From the NCBI GenBank assembly GCA_965601685.1, contig CBFCWI010000001.1, positions 310,001 through 374,000 on the forward strand: a stretch of 64,000 nucleotides of DNA, read 5' to 3'. Positions 1 to 9,248 of the stretch are shown piece after piece. The first letter of the stretch is position 1; the number at the start of each line of letters is the position of its first letter. The position numbers were made by a program, and so were the translations under genes. This DNA comes from JANQJD01 sp965601685. GTDB taxonomy: Bacteria > Pseudomonadota > Alphaproteobacteria > Rhodospirillales > Rhodospirillaceae. The notes beneath the pieces are model-generated. The model was not told the origin of the DNA, did no database searches, and was given only the letters and a program-made list of their open reading frames with translations.

Positions 1-760
1 ATGGATGTCCGATGGGAAAGCGCTGCCGTGAAGCGTCTTCAAACGCTCGGTATTAGCCACTGGTGTGGCAAGACCCTGAGCAATGTCACAGGTAAAATGC
101 TGACCGCCGAGACAGGCCATATGGATGGCCTGGCCACTCTTGAAGAGAGTGATAGTGCTTGTTCTGCTACCCCCGCTACAAAGTGACGGTGACACACGCT
201 TCCCTTTCTTCATCAGCTAAGCAAGCAATAGCAGAAGCATAAGGTGAGAATGGCCTTAACGTCCAGGTAGCAGCGTTCTCCTACTAAATGCAGATTGTAT
301 ACCATTAAAAATAGAGACATGACCGTGTGCAGATTGACCCCTAACGGACTGCCGAACATGCCGCGATTGGTACCGTCAAGAGAGTAGCCGATCGCAATGC
401 AGTAGATCAGGTCACAGGTTCTCTCCCTGTGACAAGCATAGACGCGGTGCACGTCCTCATCGCTGATCTGACGACCAGAGACATAGTTTGAAGAACGCAG
501 CTTGCCGCACGAAATATTGACCAGGTCGATGCGCTTACGAGCTATCTGTTCAGTGGAGGCTGCGCGTGTGGATGATGTTTCCACCTTGTTAACGCCGTTA
601 CGCAGACCGAGGGAGCGATGGTGACCGATAACGATTTCAGAGCATCCCTCCGGGCGATGAAGCAGTGTAGTGTATCGAGAGCGGAGATCCAAGTGGTACG
701 CAATCTCACTTTCGATAGCACGTTTGTTTCCTTATCCCTTTGATTCACCTGGCTGCTATA
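1..760 (-). pseudogene. ftsA: ftsA remnant, broken, running off the window edge
   Basis: Degraded copy of the actin-like division protein FtsA, which anchors the Z-ring to the membrane. Read on the minus strand, FtsA-like pieces appear in the right order but in different frames. They are an N-terminal piece containing CFIARRD, then IVIGHHRSLGLRNG, then a long piece with NISCGKLRS, SDEDVHRV, IGYSLDG and MFGSPLGVNLH. Near the left edge come GGQHFTCDIAQGLATPVA and ERLKTLHGSAF. Frames change near 660 and again near 190-215, where stop codons also interrupt the glycine-rich phosphate-binding segment. No single frame can encode the protein. It lies downstream of ddl and the ftsQ position, the usual dcw order. 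The rest lies outside the window. Confidence 0.85.
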
Positions 761-879
761 CAGGGTATAGCTTTGGCCTGATTCCCATATCTGATGAGGG
801 TGACGGGTCTGTTTTTGACATATGCAGACGTGGAGTACGTCAGTCGACAATCTCTAGATTGTGCCTCAGTAGACCATAG

Positions 880-1368
880 TAAAGTACTTCTAACATTTTA
901 GACTTTGGTGTATATATTCGGCTTTTAGGAGTATGTTGCTGCCATGATTCACAGCATGAATCTGAAAATTCCGGCGTCTGCCTGAGACGAATGGCACTGC
1001 CAGTGGAACCAGTGTTTGTTGATACTGCAGGTGGCCATCTGACTCAGGCACGAGATGGGGGGCAGCGTCTCCATATCGTTTTACCAATGTCAAGCACGTG
1101 CGGATCGGCAAGATCGGCAAAGCCTCTAGACGTTGCTTGTGCTACGCGTATAGATAGCGTGCACAAACGACCAATCACACCAATATGGTTCAGCCAGAAC
1201 ACGCTATTGATCAAAAGCTGCATAGCCGCAGCAGTAGTGCTGCCCCCGTTGAATTTCTTCTGTCCCACATGCTCCCACCTGCTAGAGCGGCCCAGACGAA
1301 GATCCAACAGACAATTGCCCAGTGTCAACTGGCATACTACCCACGCGTGCATCAATACTGTCTTTGTC
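880..1368 (-). pseudogene. ftsQ: probable ftsQ remnant between ddl and ftsA
   Basis: This stretch fills the place of ftsQ in the ddl-ftsQ-ftsA order. No frame stays open for the roughly 280 residues expected of FtsQ, a bitopic membrane protein of the divisome. Weak FtsQ-like traces are seen on the minus strand: GKTIWR near 1075, then after a frame change a stretch containing ESDGHLQYQQTLVPLAVPF, which resembles the POTRA-to-beta segment of the family. The full stretch is also shorter than a normal ftsQ. The call rests mostly on position, so similarity should be confirmed by a frameshift-aware alignment. Confidence 0.4.
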
Positions 1369-2271
1369 TTACGCGTCGCATGCCGCATTCTCCACCATCC
1401 ACTGCACCAGATCGGTAAAACTCATACCAATATGGGCTGCCTGTTCAGGCACTAAGGAAGTGGGCGTCATGCCTGGCTGCGTGTTCACTTCAAGAATCAC
1501 TAAGCGTTCTCCGTCAAAACGGAAATCTGCCCGTGAGACCCCACGACATCCCAGCGTTCTATGGGCTAAAAGGGCGAGGCGTAGTGCTTCATTAGTCACT
1601 GCTGTTGATAACGGCGCAGGCAGAATGTGACGAGAACCACTAGCTGTGTACTTAGCATCATAATCATAGAAGACATGATCTGTGACGATTTCGGTCACCG
1701 CTAGTGGCTGCTCGCCCATAATGGAAATCGTCAACTCACGACCGGGAATGAAACTCTCAACTAGTACTGGCTCTCTATAAAGCCACTCCATGTCTGCAAA
1801 AGGCAATTGTCCATCCTCAGAGCGTATGATTCGCACTTCTAGCGAGGAGCCTTGATTCAGGGGTTTCACAACATAAGGCCGCGGCAGAGGATCAGCAGAC
1901 AGCAGCTCTGACCGGCACACTACTGCACCCATGGCAACTGGGATACCGGCCTGCGCGAAGAGCCGTCGTGCCATAACCTTGTTCATAGCGAGCGCTGAAG
2001 CCATCACGCCAGAGTGAGTATAGGGAATGCCGAGAATATTCAAAACGCCCTGCACACAGCCGTCTTCGCCAAAGCGGCCATGTAGGGTGTTAAACACGAC
2101 ATCGGGCCACTGGCGGAAACACGTCAACAACGCGGCGACATCACGCAAGTCCACAGCCGATACCTCGTAGCCCAGGCTTTGTAAGGCTGTTGTCACAGCG
2201 CCACCCCCCACTAGAGATACCTCGCGTTCAGCAGACCAGCCACCCATCAGCACCAAAACCCGTCTCATCAT
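1369..2271 (-). CDS. ddl: D-alanine--D-alanine ligase
   Basis: Joins two D-alanines using ATP in the cytoplasm, giving the dipeptide that MurF adds to the peptidoglycan precursor. The protein has 300 residues from the ATG at 2271, the usual length of the Ddl ATP-grasp family. It begins RRVLVLMGGWSAEREVSL, and it keeps the NTLHGRFGEDG segment and the C-terminal LEVNTQPGMTPTSLVPEQA metal and substrate-binding region. The start overlaps the murB stop in an ATGATGA arrangement, suggesting translational coupling. A longer reading frame reaching 2337 is mostly inside murB and is not used. This is the last intact gene of the cluster before the degraded ftsQ and ftsA region. Confidence 0.96.
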   Translation of the reverse strand: MMRRVLVLMGGWSAEREVSLVGGGAVTTALQSLGYEVSAVDLRDVAALLTCFRQWPDVVFNTLHGRFGEDGCVQGVLNILGIPYTHSGVMASALAMNKVMARRLFAQAGIPVAMGAVVCRSELLSADPLPRPYVVKPLNQGSSLEVRIIRSEDGQLPFADMEWLYREPVLVESFIPGRELTISIMGEQPLAVTEIVTDHVFYDYDAKYTASGSRHILPAPLSTAVTNEALRLALLAHRTLGCRGVSRADFRFDGERLVILEVNTQPGMTPTSLVPEQAAHIGMSFTDLVQWMVENAACDA

Positions 2272-3218
2272 GAGGGTGTATCCCCCTCTAAGCCAACTCC
2301 TGGCAGTATAGGCTGACCGATCCTGCGTACTTCCCACTCTAGGGTGATTCCACTAGTCTCCCACACCCGACGGCGCACCTCTTCGCCCAGTGCTTCGATG
2401 TCGGCCGCAGTAGCCCCACCAGTATTAATGAGAAAATTGCAGTGCTTGCCAGAGACCATGGCTCCGCCCCGCTGCAAGCCGCGGCAGCCTGCATTATCAA
2501 TCAGTTCCCAGGCTCTGGCACCCTTGGGATTCTTAAAGGTAGACCCACAAGTGCGGGTTCGCAGGGGCTGTGACTCCTCACGGTGGAGACGCATTTTTGC
2601 TATACGAGCAGCAACGGCAGCAGGACTATCGAGATAGCCCTGTAAGACAGCCCCTATGAAGACCCAGTCCTTCGCTATGGCGGCATGGCGGTAGGAAAAG
2701 GCAGTCGGCCCCACACGATGCCGTTGACCACGTCCATCTACCGCTTCTGTCTCTACTAGCACATTCCGTATCTCCGTTCCATAGGCACCGGCGTTCATGC
2801 ATAGAGCGCCGCCGATGGAGCCGGGAATACCAGACAAGAATTCGAGGCCTCCCACGCCAGCCATGCTTGCTATGGCTGCTACGTTAGCGTCCAGCGCCGC
2901 TGCACCACAGTGCAGGCGTCCACCCGTTTCAACCGTGATGGCAGCAAAGCAGCGCCCGAGCCTTATGATCACTCCCGGCACGCCCCCATCGCGCACCAGA
3001 AGATTGGAACCAACACCGATCACCATCACTGGTACATCAGCTGGACGGGTAGCGAGAAAATGCGTGAGATCCTCAACGTCGGCTGGCCAGAACATGATTT
3101 CGCTTTCTCCTCCCACCTGGAACCAAGTGGTGCGAGCTAGGGGGGTCCGTGCTGTATAGCGCCCACGCACCAGAGGCAAGCGGTCAATCAAACCGCTACT
3201 GTATGCTCCGTTCACCAC
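2268..3218 (-). CDS. murB: UDP-N-acetylmuramate dehydrogenase (UDP-N-acetylenolpyruvoylglucosamine reductase)
   Basis: FAD and NADPH-dependent reductase making UDP-MurNAc, the second committed step of peptidoglycan precursor synthesis. It has 316 residues from a GTG start at 3218. The N-terminus has LARTTWFQVGG followed by the FAD-binding stretch VIGVGSNLLVRDGG. The middle has SGIPGSIGGALCMNAGAYGTEI and the catalytic segment CGSTFKNPKG; the C-terminus has HCNFLINTGGATAADI. The start lies inside the 3' end of murC (23-base overlap), and the stop overlaps the ddl start. All family motifs I know are present and the frame is open, in contrast to the division genes of the same cluster. Confidence 0.96.
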   Translation of the reverse strand: MVNGAYSSGLIDRLPLVRGRYTARTPLARTTWFQVGGESEIMFWPADVEDLTHFLATRPADVPVMVIGVGSNLLVRDGGVPGVIIRLGRCFAAITVETGGRLHCGAAALDANVAAIASMAGVGGLEFLSGIPGSIGGALCMNAGAYGTEIRNVLVETEAVDGRGQRHRVGPTAFSYRHAAIAKDWVFIGAVLQGYLDSPAAVAARIAKMRLHREESQPLRTRTCGSTFKNPKGARAWELIDNAGCRGLQRGGAMVSGKHCNFLINTGGATAADIEALGEEVRRRVWETSGITLEWEVRRIGQPILPGVGLEGDTPS

Positions 3219-4641
3219 AACCTTCCCCTGCGGCTCCTAAGCGTGCCAGCGCGTCTGGTAGGGCGTGAGCCCAATGAGTGATACTACCAGCTCCTAGACA
3301 TACGACAAAATCTCCTGGCCGTGCCAATGCCTGTACCACATTGGCGAGAGCTTTCTCGTGCGACAAGGCAAGAACATGCCTATGACCGTGAGCACGTAAA
3401 CGCTCGACTAAGGCATCGCGGTGCATACCATCGATAGCGGGCTCACCCGCTGAGTAGACCTCAGCGACTATCACAGTGTCGGCATCGTCGAAGCAGGTAC
3501 AGAATAACTCGAACAAATCGCGCAGGCGGGTATAGCGATGCGGCTGCACGACGGCGATGACATGACCACTACAGACACTACGTGCTGCCCTCAGGGCGGC
3601 AGCAATCTCTACGGGATGATGGCCATAGTCGTCTATCACAGTCACACCATCGACCACACCGATGCGGGTGAAACGGCGTTTGACACCGCTGAATCTAGAC
3701 AGGGCACGAACGATCACACAGTCATCGATTCCGAGGCATACAGCGACAGAGATAGCTGCTAGTGCATTACACACATTATGTAGACCATACATTGGTAATT
3801 GCACACCAAAAAGAGTATGCTGGGTCCCACGGCGGCGGTTTGTCACGAAAACATTGAATGTTGCTCCATGAGCATCAAGTACAACATCGAGCGCATGCAC
3901 ATCAGCCTGCGGGGTGAATCCATAGGTGATGATTCTGCGGTCTGACATACGAGTAATCAGCGCCTGAACCTCTGGGTGATCGAGGCATAAAATGGTAAAT
4001 CCATAAAAGGGAATATTTTGGGCAAAGATATAAAAGGCCTCACGCACCTGATCAAAACCACCCCAAAAATCAAGGTGTTCTGGATTGATGCTGGTGACTA
4101 CCGCAACAGTGGCTGGCACTTTAGTGAAAGTGCCGTCTGATTCGTCGGCCTCTACTACTATCCAGTCCCCTCCTCCTAGGCGAGCATTCGTGTTATAGGC
4201 GTTGATAATACCACCATTGATGACAGTCGGATCGAGGCCAGCAGCATCCAGGAGTGCCGCTACCATAGATGTAGTGGTTGTTTTACCGTGTGTGCCAGCT
4301 ACAGCGACAGAATACCTAAGCCGCATCAATGCGGCTAGCATTTCAGACCGCTGCACTACTGGGATCAGACGCTGGCGGGCAGCAGTTATTTCAGGATTGT
4401 CGCTTCCGATAGCAGTTGAGACGACTACCACCGTCGCCGCACCTAAGTTTTCAGCTGCGTGTCCCACTGTGACTGGAATGCCAAGCCTGCGCAGACGCTG
4501 AATGTTAGGACCCTCTGCGACGTCTGAACCCTGGACTACATAGCCCATGTTGTGTAGAATCTCTGCGATCCCAGACATCCCAATACCGCCGATTCCAACA
4601 AAGTGGAGGGTTCCGATGTCAAGTGGTAGAGTGCGGATCAT
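3196..4641 (-). CDS. murC: UDP-N-acetylmuramate--L-alanine ligase
   Basis: Adds L-alanine to UDP-MurNAc with ATP hydrolysis in the cytoplasm. It has 481 residues from the ATG at 4641 (MIRTLPLDIGTLHFVG). The UDP-binding glycine loop is GIGGIGMSGIAE near residue 17, the P-loop GTHGKTTTTS is near residue 116, and the central EADESDGTF motif and the later DDYGHHPVEI motif are intact. The start lies within the 3' end of murG (23-base overlap). Upstream in-frame ATG codons at 4776 and below fall inside the MurG reading frame and are not needed, because the Mur ligase fold begins at TLHFVGIGG. Length is typical for the family. Confidence 0.96.
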   Translation of the reverse strand: MIRTLPLDIGTLHFVGIGGIGMSGIAEILHNMGYVVQGSDVAEGPNIQRLRRLGIPVTVGHAAENLGAATVVVVSTAIGSDNPEITAARQRLIPVVQRSEMLAALMRLRYSVAVAGTHGKTTTTSMVAALLDAAGLDPTVINGGIINAYNTNARLGGGDWIVVEADESDGTFTKVPATVAVVTSINPEHLDFWGGFDQVREAFYIFAQNIPFYGFTILCLDHPEVQALITRMSDRRIITYGFTPQADVHALDVVLDAHGATFNVFVTNRRRGTQHTLFGVQLPMYGLHNVCNALAAISVAVCLGIDDCVIVRALSRFSGVKRRFTRIGVVDGVTVIDDYGHHPVEIAAALRAARSVCSGHVIAVVQPHRYTRLRDLFELFCTCFDDADTVIVAEVYSAGEPAIDGMHRDALVERLRAHGHRHVLALSHEKALANVVQALARPGDFVVCLGAGSITHWAHALPDALARLGAAGEGCGERSIQ

Positions 4642-5836
4642 ATTCCTGTGACTCTCTTTGTCTGATACCCATCCACCCTGCCCTGAATGACTGGCTAGGC
4701 TTGCGCGAGCCCTCATCAGGACCAGTAAGGGATTCGACCATGTCAGCCAAGCGTTGCGCAGCATCTGGCAAAGCAATTCTGCGAGCGCACATAGCAGCCT
4801 CAGCTAAGATAGCTGGCAAGGCAAACAGTGTCTGCAGCTTGGTAGCAAGCGCCTCAGGTGTAAAAGCTACCTGGGGTACTAGCCAGGCCCCACCTGTCTC
4901 TGCCATAGCGCGGGCATTGGCAGTTTGATGGTCATTGATCGCATGAGGATATGGTACGAGAATGGCCGGACGGCCGGCTACAGTGAGTTCTGCCACTGTC
5001 GAAGCTCCTGCTCGGGCGATGACTAGGTGGGTTTCTACCAGGCGGGTTTGTACATCGTCGAAGAATGATTCCACTTCAACGTCTATACCCAAACCATCAT
5101 AGGCGGCGACAACGGCAGCACGGTCCTCAACTCGCACTTGCTGACTCACGCGCAGGCGGGTGCGCAAGGCGACAGGTAGCCTACTCAGGGCAGCAGGTAT
5201 CACATCGCTGAAGATATGGGCGCCTTGGCTGCCGCCGATAACCAGCACACGGACGACGTTCGCGTCATTGGGGGGTACATAAGGCACATTGCGTATTGCC
5301 TGCATCTCTGGCCGCACTGGTGTGCCTGTATGCAGAACAGTCGTGCCCGCATTGTAAAGAGGAGGAGCAAATGAGACTGCTACACGACTGACCCAAGGTG
5401 CCAGAAGACGGTTTGCTCTACCTAAGACAGCGTTCTGCTCATGCACCATTGTGGGATAGCCAGCTAGTAATGATGCTATTATTACTGGTACTGAAGCATA
5501 ACTACCAAACCCTACAACAACTTCAGGGTGCAGACTCTTGAGCAGAATCCAGGACTCGCCTATGCCCCAAGTTAGCCGGGCACCCCCAGCTACGGTGCCA
5601 AATAGGCTGCGGCCGGCTAAGCCGCCGCTGACGACAGCATGCACAGAGAGGTTTTCAAGTGCACGACGACGACGACTACTATACCAGGCGGTGCCACGCC
5701 TGTCTGTCACGCAAGTCAGCGCATAACCGCGACGCCTTAATTCCTCGGCTAACACCTCTGCCGGGAACACGTGCCCGCCTGTGCCTCCAGCAGCGAGCAT
5801 GATCATCCTGGGTTTGGATACTGCTGAGATTGTCAT
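4619..5836 (-). CDS. murG: UDP-GlcNAc:undecaprenyl-diphospho-MurNAc-pentapeptide GlcNAc transferase
   Basis: Peripheral inner-membrane glycosyltransferase turning lipid I into lipid II. It has 405 residues from the ATG at 5836, preceded by a GGAAG ribosome binding site. The N-terminal sugar-binding loop is LAAGGTGGHVFPA, the mid region has VGFGSYASVPVIIASLLAGYPTMVHEQNAVLGRANR, and the nucleotide-sugar region has VIGGSQGAHIFSD and ARAGASTVAELTVAGRPAILVPYPHAINDHQTANA. The C-terminus is about 35 residues longer than usual and overlaps the murC start. The reading frame stays open upstream to 6031 through the 3' remnant of ftsW, so an N-terminally extended product is possible on paper. The ribosome binding site argues for 5836. 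Confidence 0.95.
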   Translation of the reverse strand: MTISAVSKPRMIMLAAGGTGGHVFPAEVLAEELRRRGYALTCVTDRRGTAWYSSRRRRALENLSVHAVVSGGLAGRSLFGTVAGGARLTWGIGESWILLKSLHPEVVVGFGSYASVPVIIASLLAGYPTMVHEQNAVLGRANRLLAPWVSRVAVSFAPPLYNAGTTVLHTGTPVRPEMQAIRNVPYVPPNDANVVRVLVIGGSQGAHIFSDVIPAALSRLPVALRTRLRVSQQVRVEDRAAVVAAYDGLGIDVEVESFFDDVQTRLVETHLVIARAGASTVAELTVAGRPAILVPYPHAINDHQTANARAMAETGGAWLVPQVAFTPEALATKLQTLFALPAILAEAAMCARRIALPDAAQRLADMVESLTGPDEGSRKPSQSFRAGWMGIRQRESQEYDPHSTT

Positions 5837-5855
5837 GGCAGATCTTCCTTCCTCC

Positions 5856-5883
5856 CTTGGAGGGTGCCTTCTTGGAGGGTGCC
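5856..5883. repeat. short tandem duplication at the ftsW/murG junction
   Basis: The 13-base unit cttggagggtgcc occurs twice, at 5856-5868 and 5871-5883, with a 15-base period. It sits just upstream of the murG ribosome binding site, where the ftsW remnant ends. It looks like a slippage duplication in sequence no longer under coding constraint. It adds five codons to the open frame that joins the ftsW tail to murG. Confidence 0.7.
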
Positions 5884-5884
5884 G

Positions 5885-6733
5885 AGGCAGTCTGAGTACG
5901 AGCCTTGATGAACAGCCGTAGGAAATGAACGGTAGTGTGACACCCTTGGTTGGCATGATACGCAAAGAAGAGGCCATGTTCATAATGGCGCCTGCAACCC
6001 AAACTGCACCAGAAGGCCGCGTCAGCAGCACACCTCCGCTCGTATGAGACCACGGAGGACTACAAGTGTAAACAGCCCTAAAATGACGAGGTACATAATC
6101 AGACCAAACTCTTCAGCAAAGATAAACAGTACATCCTTCACCAGTCATTCGCCCCCGCCATTGCGAAATGACATCTGGTAGGAATCACATCACCTGCATT
6201 TCGATCGCGGCAACGATCAAAACGGCGTGGCTAAACGGAATGCCACCAATGACCAGCCACGAGACCCAGAATAAATAAAGACCAGATAAAAAGTATTGCA
6301 TAGCCCATACAACTGACACCAGCAACAATATACCTATGTTTAGGTGCAGTCAAATATCCCTTTTAAAAAGAACAACTACAGTACAGTCACCAGGAAAGGT
6401 CTTGGTGCCGCTCTCTGCAAGAAGCATCCAGGCGGTGACAACGGCGACAATCGGCTTGAAGAACTCGGATGATTGCAAAGAAAACCCAAGCAGATTGTTT
6501 CAGCGAGTGCCCCCTTGACTGCCTCCCTAACCATAGGCGTGCTTGCCATCAAGCTGGTCGCAATAAGAAAACCGATCACACTCAGATAGTGCACAGTGCA
6601 ATGTGTTGGGGATGACACCAACCACCTACTGCTAGCGGAAGGAAAGCAGTATGACGGTAGACGAATGGCCCCAATACGCTGGGCGACAGCCACAGACAGC
6701 CCACGATCCACCACCTGTGACGTGTGTGACGTG
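5885..6733 (-). pseudogene. ftsW: ftsW remnant (septal peptidoglycan polymerase)
   Basis: Decayed copy of the SEDS-family glycosyltransferase FtsW, normally about 380 residues with ten membrane segments. FtsW-like pieces occur in order on the minus strand but in different frames. They are SVIGFLIATSLMASTPMV with a following VKGA and LGF; then FFKPIVAVVTAWMLLAE near 6440; then RNAGDV and FRNGGG near 6150-6180; then VKDV, FAEEFGLIMYLVILGLFTLVVLRGL near 6060-6140. The last is the tail INMASSLRIMPTKGVTLPFISYGCSS-like segment at 5890-5990. The highly conserved SYGGSS is SYGCSS here. Several stops and frameshifts separate the pieces, and the stretch of about 850 bases is too short for a full gene. 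It lies between murD and murG, the normal ftsW slot. Confidence 0.88.
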
Positions 6734-8128
6734 TCAATGAATGAAGTGCCCTCCCCCTCGCCGGCCAGGTAGAGCGGCGACTAGTCTTCGGAAGACACTG
6801 CCGCGGTGTTCGAAATCGTCGAACTGATCCCATGAGGCACATGCCGGTGACAACAGCACTACCGCTCCTGGTATCCTTTCTAAAGTAGCCATTCTATTAG
6901 CATATACTACTGCAGTAGTAAGAGTCTCACAAAATGTATAAGGTAGGTGTCCCTCCAGCGTGCTAGCAAAAGCCGGTGAAGCCTCGCCAATCAGGAAAGC
7001 ATGGCGGACTCGTGAAAAGAAGGGGGCTAGTGCCGTGATGCCACCTTCTTTGGCCTGGCCGCCGGCGATCCAATACAGAGTATCATAGCAGGTCATGGCT
7101 TTCTCTGCCGCATCGGCGTTAGTGGCCTTACTATCGTTGACGTAGCGCACACCATCAATAACAGCCACCAGCTCCTGACGATGCGCAAGACCAGGAAAGG
7201 TCTGTAACGCTGCTGCGATGACAGAGGGCTTGATACCAAGCACTCGTGCTGTCGCAAAAGCTGCTGCAGCATTTTGCTGGTTATGCTGACCAGGCAAGGC
7301 CATCGCAGTGGCTAAATTTGCCACGGCCGTTGTGCCGCCATTCGTGTGATCCCATAAGAAACCATCGCGGACGTGTACACCCTTTGGTTTTTCCACAGAT
7401 ATCGGCACTACTCTGAGGCCACGGCCTGGCAGACTCTCATGCAGAGCAGCGCTATTCACGTCGTCAACACTTATCACCGCTGTACCGCCTCGTTTTAGTC
7501 CTGCAAAAATACTACTTTTAGCAGTAATATATCCAGAGATGCCACCATGACGAATAATATGGTCGGAAGCGATGTTCAGGAGCACCGCTATATCAAGTGT
7601 CAGCGATGGTATCAGTTCGAGTTGATAGGACGACAGTTCGATCACATAGATACCCTCGTCCCCTAACTGAGGCAAAGCAAGCACTGGAGGGCCAAGGTTA
7701 CCACCAGTCTCCACAGATCGACCAGCAGAAGTGAGAATGTGAGTGATTAAGCTGGTAGTAGTCGATTTACCGTTAGTGCCGGTAATGCCAACGCAACGGG
7801 CAACCAGGCCACTTTGCATGAGTAACTCGACATCACACACGGGTACTACCCCGGCTGCGCGTGCACGCTGCGCTACTGGATGCGGTGCTGGGAAAGTATG
7901 GGGAATACCAGGGCTCCATACTAAGCAAGCAATATCCGGCCAGTGAACATCTGTTAGATCAAGGATTCTGAACCCATCAGCCATTGCCTCGGCCCGTTTC
8001 ACTGGGTCGTCGTCCCAGATCCAGACGGTTGCCTCAATACTCCGTAGGACCTGTGCAGTAGCCTGACCGGACTGGCCGAATCCCATGACTGCCACCGTCT
8101 GACCTGTATATTGGCTTAGCTCAATCAC
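6734..8128 (-). CDS. murD: UDP-N-acetylmuramoyl-L-alanine--D-glutamate ligase
   Basis: Adds D-glutamate to UDP-MurNAc-L-Ala in the cytoplasm. It has 464 residues from a GTG at 8128, which lies 7 bases after the mraY stop. The N-terminal UDP-binding loop is VMGFGQSGQATA, the P-loop is GITGTNGKSTTTSLI near residue 115, and further Mur ligase motifs include NIASDHIIRHGG, HRQELVAVIDGVRYVNDSKATN and LLSPACASWDQFDDFEHRG. The GGFD-type and DSKATN motifs are characteristic of MurD. Length is standard and the frame is open throughout. The next gene in the operon, ftsW, is broken, and its remnant begins directly after the murD stop. Confidence 0.96.
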   Translation of the reverse strand: MIELSQYTGQTVAVMGFGQSGQATAQVLRSIEATVWIWDDDPVKRAEAMADGFRILDLTDVHWPDIACLVWSPGIPHTFPAPHPVAQRARAAGVVPVCDVELLMQSGLVARCVGITGTNGKSTTTSLITHILTSAGRSVETGGNLGPPVLALPQLGDEGIYVIELSSYQLELIPSLTLDIAVLLNIASDHIIRHGGISGYITAKSSIFAGLKRGGTAVISVDDVNSAALHESLPGRGLRVVPISVEKPKGVHVRDGFLWDHTNGGTTAVANLATAMALPGQHNQQNAAAAFATARVLGIKPSVIAAALQTFPGLAHRQELVAVIDGVRYVNDSKATNADAAEKAMTCYDTLYWIAGGQAKEGGITALAPFFSRVRHAFLIGEASPAFASTLEGHLPYTFCETLTTAVVYANRMATLERIPGAVVLLSPACASWDQFDDFEHRGSVFRRLVAALPGRRGGGHFIH

Positions 8129-8135
8129 TGCTATT

Positions 8136-9230
8136 CTACCGCAACTTTAGGGTTGAAAGCCCTGCAATCGCTAGAATCGTCGCAATGATCCAGAACCGGA
8201 TCACGATAGTTGGCTCTGGCCATCCCTTCCTTTCAAAATGATGATGCAGGGGGGCCATGCGGAAAACTCGCTTGCCGGTCAGCCTAAACGAGACCACCTG
8301 CACAACGACAGACACCGCTTCCAGGACAAACAAACCACCGACAACAGCGAGCACAAGTTCGTGTTTTGTTATGACACTGACTGCTCCTAGCGCACCGCCC
8401 ATGGCAAGCGAGCCAGTGTCACCCATGAACACCATCGCGGGTGGTGCGTTGAACCACAGGAAGCCAAGTCCTGCTCCAATCAGAGCACCGCAGAACACGG
8501 CTAATTCGCCGGCACCGGGTACGTGATGAATCTGCAGGTATGTCGCAAATCCCAGATGCCCTGAGAGATAGGCAATCAGCATAAAGACCCCAGCAGCAAT
8601 TAGGACTGGTACGGTAGCAAGCCCGTCGAGGCCATCAGTGAGATTAACAGCATTAGAGGCCCCAACCATCACTATCGTTGCGAATAGAAAATAGAACATA
8701 CCAAGGTCAAATGTCACACCCTTCAGGAAAGGGAGGGTCAGACCAGTGGCAATGACGTCTTGGCCTTGGGTAAAGTGGACGATCATGCTAGCCGCAACGG
8801 TCCCGATCATGAATTGACCGAGGAACTTCACTCGCCCGGAAAGGCCACCACTGTGATGCCTTGTGACCTTGAGGTAATCATCAACGAGGCCAATACCACC
8901 ATACCCAAGCGTCACTAACGATGCGACCCACACGAAACCATTACCTAAATCTGCCCATAGAACAGTGGCAAGCCCAATCCCAAGCAGGATCAGCAATCCG
9001 CCCATCGTTGGCGTGCCCTTCTTTTCAAGCAGGTGTCGCTCCGGCCCATCAGTGCGGATTGGCTGGCCCTGTCTCTGCCTGCGCCTGAGCCAGTGGATGA
9101 TAGGCTGACCAAAGATAAAGGCAAAAAGCAAGGCGGTCAGCACGGCGCCGGCCGTCCGAAAAGTCAGATAGCGGAACAGATTAAACAGTCCAGGTTCATC
9201 CGCCAGTGGCGCAAGCAGATTATACAACAT
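8136..9230 (-). CDS. mraY: Phospho-N-acetylmuramoyl-pentapeptide transferase
   Basis: Integral membrane enzyme that transfers phospho-MurNAc-pentapeptide to undecaprenyl phosphate, forming lipid I. It has 364 residues from the ATG at 9230, with AGGGAG 11 bases upstream; a GTG at 9242 would add four residues but lacks a well-placed ribosome binding site. About ten hydrophobic segments are visible. Family motifs are intact: KKGTPTMGG, the acidic DDYLK (here GLVDDYLKV), NLTDGLDGLA, GDTGSLAMGGALG and the HHHFE loop. It lies between murF and murD. Confidence 0.97.
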   Translation of the reverse strand: MLYNLLAPLADEPGLFNLFRYLTFRTAGAVLTALLFAFIFGQPIIHWLRRRQRQGQPIRTDGPERHLLEKKGTPTMGGLLILLGIGLATVLWADLGNGFVWVASLVTLGYGGIGLVDDYLKVTRHHSGGLSGRVKFLGQFMIGTVAASMIVHFTQGQDVIATGLTLPFLKGVTFDLGMFYFLFATIVMVGASNAVNLTDGLDGLATVPVLIAAGVFMLIAYLSGHLGFATYLQIHHVPGAGELAVFCGALIGAGLGFLWFNAPPAMVFMGDTGSLAMGGALGAVSVITKHELVLAVVGGLFVLEAVSVVVQVVSFRLTGKRVFRMAPLHHHFERKGWPEPTIVIRFWIIATILAIAGLSTLKLR

Positions 9231-9248
9231 GACATTCGTCACTCCCTG

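Noticed and set aside
213..692. 159-codon minus-strand open frame that could be listed as a hypothetical protein
   Set aside because: Its sequence is an internal FtsA segment with the N-terminus and C-terminus in other frames; it is a fragment of the ftsA pseudogene, not a gene.
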